Source: Juglans regia
Lineage: Eukaryota; Streptophyta; Magnoliopsida; Fagales; Juglandaceae
Reading direction: 5' to 3'
DNA length: 64,000 nt
Assembly: GCF_001411555.2 (NCBI RefSeq)
Contig: NC_049911.1
Span: 37,050,716-37,114,715 of the forward strand
The notes beneath the pieces were generated by a model. That model ran no database searches. It was not told the DNA's origin and saw nothing but the letters and a program-made list of their open reading frames with translations. This document shows positions 38,501 through 50,500 of this stretch, one piece after another. A program made the translations under genes and the position numbers. The first letter of the stretch is position 1; each line of letters begins with the position of its first letter.

Positions 38501-41500
38501 TGGTTATTCTTACAAGTAGAGATAAAATCATAATCATGCTTGGTTTTCATATCTCTGCTATGTAGCAGATGGGAATGACAAAATCATGTTATTTCATTTG
38601 TCAAAACATTTCAGGTTTAACAGCTAGGTGATTATTAAAGCAATCTTTACATTAGATATTGAATATGAAAAACAAATGGTAAATTAAATAGGATAGGCAT
38701 ATAAAAAATAGCCTTGCTTTTTGATCCCTTTTCCAAATTCCATCTGAATAGATTTTATTTTATTTTTTTCACCAACAAAAACCCCCCTGCTCTTGTTTCC
38801 ACTTTTCTGGTCAGTCTAGATACACTTTTAAAATAGTTGATCTTGCACTATTTAAGTCGTGTATCTTGTTTCATATCCTTCTTCATGCAGTATTTCTGTT
38901 GTATGATATAATAAATCTGGTGTGAGTTGATTGTTTTCTCGCAAATATTTTCTTTCACATCAAATGTGGCTTGTGAATCATGCATCGTTTGCAATTTATG
39001 AATTCAGAACTTGACGAGAGAATGAGGGATTTGAAAAATGAGCTCCAGTCTTTTGAAGGTGAAGAATATGATGAAAGTCACAAGAGAAAGGCCATAGAGG
39101 CATTAAAGAGAATGGAGAATTGGAATTTGTTCAGTGATACTTATGAGGTATGCCTATTGGCCTGTCTCTGACAACATTTGTTATTTTCCTTGTGATTAGA
39201 AAGCTTATCAATTATGTGCACATTTTTCTAGTTTTGAGGATTGTGCCTTTCCAACCGGAGAAGTCTATATCTATCTGAATAAATAATTTACAACTTTGCA
39301 GGAGCTACAAAACTACACAGTTGCACGCGATACTTTTCTTGCGCATTTAGGTGCGACATTGTGGGGATCTATGCGACATGTTATATCACCCTCCATTGCT
39401 GACGGGGCTTTCCATCATTATGAGAAGATATCCTTTCAATTGTTTTTCATCACACAGGAGGTATGGCTAATGTTGATAAATTCAAAGAAGCTTTAATGAA
39501 ACCAAATTTTGTCCTTACTCTTATATATTTGTTGCAGAAAGTAAGAAATATAAAAAAATTGCCTGTGGATCGCAATGCCATTATGGATGGACTTTCTTCT
39601 TTGTTATTATCTTCTCAGAAACCTATGTTCAGTGAGCACGTGTATGCATCCGTCATTGTTGTTTGATTTCTTTGAATTTGTGCTTTTGGAATTTCTTTTG
39701 CATTAGTTATATATTTATGCCTTTTGGAACTAATATGGTGATAAGATGCTAGATTTGCTGCCCCTTTAAACTTTTCTGTGTCTGCTTTATTGATGTGGAT
39801 GAGGTTCGTAGGCTAACTCTGTCAGAGGATCCTGCTTTGGCAATGGCCTTTTCGGTGGCACGAAGAGCAGCAGCTGTCCCATTATTGCTTGTTAATGGAA
39901 CTTACAGGAAAACCATTCATACGTATCTTGACTCTTCCATTCTCCAGTATCAGTTGCAGAGGCTGAATGATCATGGTTCTCTCAAAGGTTCTCTCTGCTG
40001 CCTTAAAATGCTCATCTGCTCTTGAAGCTCATTTAACATGATTTTTGGCATTTGTCTCAGTGATATGATTTCTTTATTAGTTTTATCACCAAACCATCCC
40101 GTTAATTTTGTGCAACCTGGAGTATCTTGTCAACTTTATATGTAATTTTACTGATGCGTGGGAAATGTGAGCCAAACATTTTCTTCTTTTGATCAAATTC
40201 ATTTTATTAAGAGCTTAGAGGGGTGCAACCCGAGTACACGGAAATGTGGACCCTTTAACATGTATCTCTTGCATGTTTTTGTTAAAAAAGTTGATCCATT
40301 GAAAAAAAGGTGTGGTGAGTTACATGTAACTTGATCCTCTGATGTGTGTGTGTTTGATTTCTGGTACTAATGCTACAATTTGAAAAACTGCAGGGTCACA
40401 TGCCAACAGTAGATCCACGCTTGAAGTTCCAATCTTTTGGTTCATTCATGGCGAGCCATTGTTGGTTGACAAGCATTATCAGGCAAAGGCACTATCTGAC
40501 ATGATTATTGTCGTTCAATCGGAGGATTCATCTTTGGAGGGTCATCTTCATTGTAACGGGCACTCACTTTTGTGGAATTTGAGGTTAGTATTTAGACATT
40601 TATTTATTTTATTTTTAAGTAATAAAACGTCATTAAAAAACAGAAAAGGTGCAACTCAAGTACACAGAATAGGGACACCTACCTAGATGGAGAAAAAGAT
40701 ACAAGAAAAACATTGAAGTTCAAGCCCATTAAAGTTTATAGAAGCTATCCAAATGATTTTGGGTTCCTGTTTTAAAAACAGTTTTCTAAGCTATATATCT
40801 CTTTCACACGCTCACTCTCTCGATGGCTTCTTCCAGCATTTCATGCAGAAATAGCTCCTCTCAGTTTCTCTTCTTCCATTAATTCTTCTCAATGTTCTAA
40901 GCTCTTAATTTTAAGGGTTTCCTTAGTTGGTTTTCCCATGGTACAGATCTTCAAAGTCTTAACTATACATGTTTTTTTTTACTTATAAAAAAAAAACTAT
41001 ACATGTTTTTTTTTTTATAAGTACTTAACTATACATGAATTAATTTTTAGTGACTGTTAGACCCGGAATATTAATGAAATGGCAAGAATATCTCAACTAT
41101 CTACTATGATAATTGAGTGAGTTCCAAAAATCTACAATTGTTGAAAATTGAAAACCTTTAAATCGTTTATAATCCCTTAGACTTTTGTATTGTAAGAAAT
41201 ATTAGATTTGAAAATCTTCCAAAATCGAAATTCAAAAAATTAAAATTCTAAAAATTCGTAGAACCTCCATCTCGATGTTATGTAATTTACTACTGTGAGA
41301 TAGTCAAAATTTACTCCGGTGTGTATCACCTCTATCAATAAGGACCTCAAGTGCCGTAATATACTATGTTTCCTTTTTGAGTTTGTAGAAATTTGTTGGT
41401 TTTTCATTAGAAAATAACTGACTTATTTTTAGTACCTAATATATATTCGAATTCGTGAAAAGTCAAATATTTTGAATCTATCATATATTCTTAATCCTAT

Positions 41501-44500
41501 CCCGACCCGAACATGGGTGACCCGACATGACTGACATCCCTGTCGCCCCACCGGATGGGATGCCAAGGGAGGCCAGGTGGAAAGAGATGAACAGTTACCT
41601 CGATGGGTCGAGAAACCTGTTGCTGGACATATGTGACAAAGTGATGATTTTATTGAAGGGGTTGAATTGGGCTTGGATAGAAGGGGGCTAGATCAGGTCA
41701 AAGACCAGCTTGAAAAGAAACGACCCACTCAAAAGGGCTTGTTAGCTTGAAGGGAAACAATGGGCTTAAGGAGGCAATAGTGCTGCTTGGTGATAAGGAC
41801 CTGAGAAAAGGGATCATGTTTTTCAATATTATGGACACTTGCTCTACAAACAGTGTTCTTTGAGGCCTTTTGAGAGCCATGTGGCTAGAGACCTTTTGAA
41901 GAGAACGGGGTTCACAAAGTGGTGAGAACTAAAGTATGGCTAGTGACAAAGCATAGAGTCTAGATGGATTTACTATGGAATTTTTTAAAATTTTGCTGGG
42001 ACGTCAATAAGGAAGGCATTTTGAGAGTACTCTAGGAGTCGCATACTTAAGATAAGTTTGTAAAATGTTTCAATGCCACCTTTGTTGCACTCATTCCACA
42101 ATTGCTGGGGCAGTCAATTATAAAGCTTATCGTCCTATAAGCTTTGCTAATCATTTATACAAGATTCTAGCTAAAGTACTTGCCAATTGATTGAGTATGC
42201 TAATGGAGAACATCATTCCAAAGCCCCAAAATGCCTTCGTCAGAGGTAGACATATCGTAGATTCGGTGCTTATAACCAATGAATGCCTCGATAGTAGGCT
42301 CAACTTAGGGGAACTAGGGCTACTTTGCAAATTAGATATGAATAAGGCCTATGGCCATGTCAATTGGGAAATCTTGTATTATATGCTAGGAAGATGTGGC
42401 TCTGGGGATAACATTGCATATCTTGGCATGCTTCTTGCTATTTGTGAATGGTTTCCCAGAAGATTTCTTTAGTAGCTCGGTACTTTTTGTCAGAATTATG
42501 GAAGCTTGTACCAAGATAATGTCAACTATAGAGGACAAACAGTTTTCTTACTGCATCTTCTGTGGGATCTGGCAACATGGACACACTAAATATTTCTCAT
42601 CTTTTTTTTTTTTCTTTTGCGTACGAGACTCTAATATTTTTTCGGGCAAATCCGGATAATATTCAATATCTATGGCCATTTTTCTTTTGCTTTGCAGTTG
42701 TTTTTGTCGAAGTTGGTCTGAATACCCTTTCCATAGGGATTGCTCTCCTTATATAGAAGGAATTGTACACAATATATGCCAGATTTCTAGTGCCTAGTAT
42801 CTATACAAGGTAACTATTTACACGGTTATGTGTATATCTAGCTAGAAAGGAAAGTATTTAACTATAAAGGAAAATGTTACTAAAATACAATAATCATATA
42901 TCAAATTCATATCTTCGTGACAGTTTTTGGCCTGTAAATAAATTTTAAAAAGTCGGGATTGGTTCTTGTGGAAGATGTTCCTAATATGGTGAGCCAACTA
43001 ATTTATTGGGTTGCAAGGTGTCCTAGTTGCCTATAAAAGATCTTAGTCTATCTCTTGGACCCTCTTTCAAGGCTAAGTCTATTTGAGGTGGTGTGATTGA
43101 GAAGATTGAGTGCATAGCGGCTTATTGGAAGAAGATGTAATTTTATAAAGGCAACACGATCACTTTGATTAATAGTACATTTCTAATTTACCTACATATA
43201 CTTTTTCATTTTTCCCCTCCTTACTAGTGTGGCCAAACAACCGATTGCTGGGGGAGTTTATTCAAAATTTGTTTGTGTCCAATGGGTATTTACTTGGGAA
43301 ATGCTTGTGGCAGTATCAACTTAGAAGGAAGCTCGATAGAAAGTTGTAGTGGATTACAAGTACAATGGTGCTTGAGGCCAATGAGGTATATGGACCACAT
43401 GGGGTAGGGTTATGGAAAAATATCACAATAGGGTGGGCATTCTTCGCTAGACACACGAAACTTGAGCTGGGCGATGATCAGGTTTTGGTATGACCTATGG
43501 TTTGGTGAGAGAGCTCTCAAGGAAGCTTTTCTAGAAGCATATAGGATTGCGAGGATGCACTTTAGTGGCTAATCTATTGGTATTGTCCAATGGCTTCCCC
43601 CGGTGGCATGTTAGTTTTTTTCAGAGCGGCCCGATTAGTTTTGTATTTCGTGCATTAATAGACCTTTTCTTTCTCTCTCATTGCTATGTCTTTTCGTCTT
43701 CCATTCCCGATGCTTCTTGCCTGGAATAATCCTTAATCTTTTATCAGTTTTATTTTGTTTGCGATCCCTCTTTTTCTTTTAGCAATTTCATTTTGGGGAT
43801 TGCTTATTTTTCCTTAGTTTAGTTGAAGATGGATAGTAGTTTTTGGAAAGAAGCAAAGTTGTTTGTGTTCAGAAGAAAATGTGGCAACTTCTTCTGTATC
43901 TCTAAAAGAGCAAGAAGATAATGAAGTCTCTTTACCTTTCTGGAGGGACGGTAGTTTGGATGGCCAAGGTGGTGGAGGATTGTTTGAGGAATTTGGGAAA
44001 AATGGATTCTTACCAAACTAGAAGGGAAGGAGATAGAGTTTTCAAGGTTCAAAGAGGATAGAATTCGTATGGTAGGTTTGTGAAGTTGATCGAGTATGGT
44101 ACTGGTACGGGAAAGGGTATTTTAGTGATTCCCAAAGGGCAGAAAGGGAGTGGATGGGCTGGTTTTGTGAGGAATATGAGAGAGATGGTCGGTTCACCTT
44201 CCTCTGTTTCTGCTCACAATAACAGTAATTTTTAACAAGGTGTTGCTTCATGGGATCCTAGAGGTAAAGAGGTGCTTACATCCACTTCTCACAGAGGTGC
44301 AACCTCTTTTGGTGAAGCTTCTTATGTGTTGGCATTGTTGAAGCTAGTGCGTGGGCATTCTAGTTCACACCAGAAGGGTGGTAATGGATATCAAAGGAAG
44401 GAGGAGATTGCGTCGGAAGGAAGAAATTGGAAGGATGGTTTGATCGTAGAGTCCTGGGAATTAAATTGATGGCGGAACTGTTGGTTGGCCTTCCAAGCTG

Positions 44501-47500
44501 TTGTAGAGACTTGGAGAAGTGGAAGGGTCTCTATGGCATATACGAACATAGATAATTGGCTGGAAGGAGAAGTTCGATTCTTTGCTGAAAAAGGTAGATG
44601 GAGGCTTGGGCTTGCTCATGGGCTTGGGCCAGGTTTCGGTGGTTTCTAAAGAAAATAAGAAGGCATCGAGGGCGTTGTTTGGGCCTATGGTTGCTAAGAA
44701 AGGAGTTGGGTTGGATACATGCCTTGTTACCAAGTTTGTCCATTGGAGGCCTAAAATTCTTCGTATGCAGTAGAAATCTTCAGGCCCTTTAGGTGTGGTG
44801 GAGGCTCAGCCCAAGTGGATGGTGGTTCCAATGGAAGCTTAGTCTTCACAGAATGGATTGACGGTGGCGGGCAAATCTTTTGGGGGCATTCTGATGTTGA
44901 GTTTCACAGAGGCAACACTTTGTTGATAGAGATCCAAGAGGCCGTCATGTGTAGAGGTTCAGCCTAGTCCAAAGACGACTCAGATGGATGGGCTTACAAC
45001 TCAAAAAGGGTAGATGACGGAAGGAGATTATTTTGGGGGCTCTCTGATGGTGATATTTTCTCCGGCGAGAGGGAGGAAGTCGTTTTCTCCTGTTCCTGGG
45101 GTTGCGTAGATTGATTTTATCGTAGAGAAGGGCAGTGAGGAGTCAATGCAGTCATTATCGTCTGTTTAGTTATGTAATGGTGGTGTTGAGCAGATGGTAG
45201 GGGGTGTGATATTGGAGGAGGCAGATGGTGGTAAGGGGCTAAGGGTGAATGCTCCTTGGTTTGTCGAGATACATGATTCAGGGGTCCCTTGCACCCAGTT
45301 TAATAATATAGATATGCAGTTGGCTCTTTGTGGAGGTGAAGATTTTGAGGTAGGTGAATTTGGTGAAATATTTGAATTAGATGAGGATTATGCTCTTGAT
45401 CCATTGTGTTCAATTTCTCTAGGGATTGATTGGAATAATAAGGAGTGATTTGGATTCAGAGATGAGTTGAGATGGGTTGAGATGGTTTGTGAATAGTAAA
45501 ATAAAAGTTAAATTATTTATTGTATTTTGTGTGGAAATTTGGGAAAGTTGTTTTGAGATTTGAAAAAGTTGAATTGTTTATTATATTTTGTGAAAATTTG
45601 GAAAAGTTGTAATGATGAGATGAGTTGAGTTGAGTTGATGTGAGTTTTGAATGCAAACGAGGCCTAAATCTTCTGATTGTGTGTTGAGGAAGGTGAATGA
45701 AATCAAGGATTGTGTGAGAGTTTCTTGTGATGACTTTGAAGAACAATTTAGAGCCCTCCTTATTGCTATTGAGGCTGGTCAACTTTCTTTGGCTAGATCT
45801 GCTTTAAAAAAAGAGAGGGAATCAAAGAGATTGTCGTGCTGTGTTAATTATAATGGTAGGGGAGGAAGTGCCTTTAGAAATAAAGGCAAGGAGAGGGCTG
45901 CCAATGGTTATCAATGAAACTAAGATAATTTCTTGGAATGTTTGGGGGCTTAATGATTTTAGAAAACGTCTCTGGGTGAAGAATTTGATTTGTAAGTGGA
46001 GGGTTGGTGTTATTTGCTTACAGGAAACCAAACTGAAGTTTGTTAATCAATATTGTTAATAGTTTGTGGAGTTGTTATTGTGTGGGATGGGTTGAGTTGG
46101 TATTGAAAGGGGCAACAGGGGGTATAATTGTTGTGGGATAAGAGGGTGGTGTAGTTGATTGATCATTATGTGGGAGAATATTTGGCGGCCTGCCATTTTA
46201 GGAGTGTGGACAATGGTTTCAAATGGGCCTTTGCAGGTGTTTATAGTCCGAATTTGGATAGTAGTAGGAGTATTTTATGAGATGAAATGGCGGGTCTTTG
46301 CTGTTGGTGGGATCTCCCTTGGTGTTTTGGATGAGATTTTAATATTACTTGATTTTCTAGCGATCTAGTGGTGGATTCTCATTTTTCTCATCCTATGACA
46401 ATCTTTTCGGATATGATTTTCGAGTTAGATTTGATTGACTTACGGATGGTGGGAGGGGATTTTACGTGGTCCAATGGTAGAGCATGGCCTAGGCTGGACA
46501 GATTTTTGGTTTCGGCTTCTTGGGAAGCTCATTTTTCGGATTTGAGTCAGAAAAGACTACCGAGAATTTTATCCCATTATGCTGGATTGTGGGGGTATTC
46601 TCAGAGGGCATATGTTTTTCAAATTTGAAAATGTGGCTGGAGGATGAGGGCTTTGTGGATAGGGTGAGGATGTGGTGGTCTTCGTACACTTTTTCTGGTC
46701 CTCTGAGTTATGTTCTGGCTGGAAAACTCAAAGCGTTTAAACAAGATTTGAGGAAATGGAATGAAGAGGGGTTTGGGAACTTGGATGGTAAGAGGAAGCT
46801 TCTTCTGGATCAGTTGCAGTGTTTGGAGGATAGGGAGTTGTTGGGGGATTTATCCGGGGAGGTAATGGAGAGAAAAAAGGGGGTGATTGCTGAATTAGAG
46901 TCGATCTTTTTAATGGAGGAAATTTCTTGGAGGCAAAAATCTTGGGTTTTGTGATTGAAGGAAGGTGATAAGTGTACAAAATATTTTCACCAAATGGCAA
47001 ACTCTCATCGAAGAAATAATGCTACAGAAATCCTTCATTAAGGTGATAACATTCTTTTGGATCAAGAGGCTATCAAGGAACATATTGTGAATTTTTATGA
47101 GCAGTTGTTTAGGGAAGATTTCTCTTGGAGATCCAAGTTAGACGGGCTGTTTTTTGACTCTATTGACCAGGTACGTGCAGAGAGGTTGGAGAGTTTTTGA
47201 AGAAGTTCTTGATGTGGTTAGAGAATGGCAAGGGACAAGGTTTTGGGTCTGGATGGTTATTCAATGGTTTTTTTTTCAAGCTTGTTGGGACATAGTGCGA
47301 GAATATTTCATGAAGGTTTTTCTTGAATTTCATTCATTTATGAAATTTGAGAAAAGTTTCAATGCTACTTTTATTGCACTCATTCCTAGAAAGGTGGGGT
47401 TTTTTTTCTACAAAAAAAACCCACCAAAGCAGATCCATAGTTTTCAGTTTTTGATTCTCAATGGTTTCACCTTCCTGATGTATAATGTTAGCTAAAATGT

Positions 47501-50500
47501 TTTTGGAAATTTTCAGAATATGTATATTTCGAATGCTTAGGTGACATGTTACAGATTCAGGAGAAATAAAGAGAAAATTTAGTAATAAAGAGAAAATGGC
47601 AAAGCCCTTGTATTTCGTAACTCTAAACAGTTATGGAAATATTACTAAATCTACTGTGGCATTCTCTTTCTTTTTTCTTTTTCCATATATGTTGGCTCTG
47701 TTATTATGTTCAACTTATTAATGCGTCAGGAAGTGACCAATGAAATTGAAACCTTTTTACTAGGTGTACTCCGTGTATACTTCCTGTGTAATTGGGCTAC
47801 GCATATTTTTCAATCAATAAAATTTGATCTTATAAAAAATGAAAGTAAAACCCTTTCCTACTACTACTAATAAAAAAAAAAAAACCTTTTCCTACTACTG
47901 GCAAGGTCTAGTTTGGCACTATTGTTACGACATTAAATTGTTTTTTTTTTTTTGTTTAATGTCCTTTGAATCCTACAATCCCCACTGTTTTAGGCTCAGG
48001 TGGTGGTACTCCCAAGGTTTTTTGCAATGATAGCTTGTGAGCTATTAAGTCAATCAATCTGCTTCCAAGGACAGTTTTATAATTTGAATGGAAAAGACAG
48101 TATAAGTAACTGCTAATTTTGGATTTTATTTTTTCCTTCATCATTATTCTATGAAAGATGACTCAGTTTGTAGTTAAATGCATGCCTTTTCTATCTGATA
48201 TATATTTTTTGTTATGTCCTTTTTTGGCTATTTATTTTTCATTTGTCGTATTTTTTGAAAGATCGACATTGGAATTAGAAACTGATATGAGATATCTGAT
48301 TTAACTAAGAGATAATTGGTGTACAATTAGCATAGACAGATGTTATTTATGTACAAGAGGCATCAACAGTCATGATATTTATTTATGTCCCCAAAATCAG
48401 GAGGCCCATAAAAGCTGCATTGGCTGCTGCCTCAGAGCATCTTGCTGGTTTGCTTCCTCTTCATCTTGTCTACAGTCAAGCTCATGGAACTGCTATTGAG
48501 GTATGTCATATGTCATTATGAGAAAACTATACTGATGCATTGTGTTTTATAATGATTTAATAATCAAAGTAGCACTGACAGGTCTAGTTAGTTTTCCCTC
48601 TGACTGTAATGATGAGGTTATATGATGATCCTATTGTGCTGGCATTGATCTTCCATGTTCTAAGGCCTGCACTCACTGCAGTTAGCAACATGCAGCTCCA
48701 GTTATTTCGTTTCATATGCTTCTATGGGTATGTGTGTGTAGAACACCTTAAGAAAAAATGCTGTTCCTCTGATGCATTATCAAGAGATGAATGAATCTGC
48801 AGAGGTGGGGGGGGAGGGTTGTGTTTCTCACTGCATTGATAGTAAGATTCATATGGAATAAAGTAAAAGATATGGTCCCATTTTTTAAAATATTCCGGCT
48901 AGAAGTAGATATCTGCGATTCCTCTCGATTTGTAATTCAATTTGTACAGGTTTTCTGTACCAAGGGTTTGAATCCCTCTCTTTCCGCTTTTGTCAATGAA
49001 CATGACAGGTATAGGAACCACTAAAGGTACTAAAGAAACAAGAATAACAACTACTAATTCATCAGCTAATCATGACTTCCTATAAACTTATATTTTGGGA
49101 GTATATTTATGCACTTGCTCATGATCATGGTTTGAATATATCTATTTTTTTGGAAAATGTAGTTTATGATAATAAATCTAGTTTACTGATTGTAAAATTT
49201 TAATTACGCAAATGTATCAACAGAATCATTTGATGATGGTCTCTAATATTTTCTCTCCTAAAAATTCTCTCCGTACAATATTTTCTTCTCTTAGTTTTCT
49301 TGTGCATTGCTGCTGCGTTGGTACTTTCTTATGGTGATTATCATGTAGTCCAGTGGTGATTAGCATGTAGTCTAGTGTATTCCTCTGAATCATTAGGTTT
49401 GCATTGGCTGTGGGTTGGTTTTAGATGGGGTTGTGCAAGGAGGTATTCATTGATCAGAAATTGTTCGAGCTCAAAAAGGAGAATGCAAAGTGGTGGAGGA
49501 TTATAGAAAGTAGTCATCGCGGGGTGAAGTACATTTCAGTGGACGGGGAAACTCTAGGCTGGCTGGGTTCTATGGTGAAGGATTGTACAGTAACAGTGGG
49601 TACTCAGGAGTTTCTGCAAACTCGTAGAAAAGGAGACACTGTGATAATAGTGAGGAAGGGACATAACTTTAATGGTAGTTTTATTTCCATTTCAGAATTT
49701 GGTCGTGATAAGAGAAGAGGTTTGCTAGTGATTCCGGAAGGAAGGAAGGGGGAGGGATGGAAAAAGCTTGCTGACATTTTAATGGAGATGGCTGATTTTC
49801 AGATAGTTGCTGCAAAGAAGAACAATGGTGAGGGAGGTGTTCCATCATCGTTGGCAGGTGGGGCAAGGACGTACAGTGAAGTGTTGAAGAAGTTACCGTA
49901 TCAGGATGCGTTAGTGGTGTCAGGTGTAACCATACCTGAGGACGTGCAGCGGCATGGTGTGGCAGAAAGCAGTTTGGCGGGGCTAAATGAGGAAAGTATT
50001 TTGAAGATGTTAACGGGATTGGAGGAGAAGATCGGCATTGTGCTAGATGAAATAAATCATCTAAAACGCTGTGTTAAAGGCAAGGAGGTGATGGGCCGAA
50101 TTGGTGGGCCTGGTATGGGGCTGAGCAGAACAATGGGCTTGGGCAAGGGTCAGACTTCAGGCCCTGTGAAGGTCTGGAGGGCAGTGGAGATAGCCGGGTC
50201 GGGGAAGGGTCTCGGATCCGTGATATCGGACCAGGGAAAGAGAGTGCCGCCGATAACCTCATTACCGGCAACCCTGCCGGCACAGAAGTGGCCGACAACC
50301 TCGGTCGACCCCTCTGGTGAGATGGGAAACGAGATCCGCCTCGGATCCGAGATTTCGGACCAGAGCCAGGATGCTTCTGTGGCGCCGATAAATGGATTAT
50401 CGGCAACCCTGCCGGCACAGAAGCTGCCGACACACTCGGACGACCATTCAGGTGAGGCGGCGAAGGAGGTCCGACGGGAAGAGACAGAGGAGGGGGAGTT

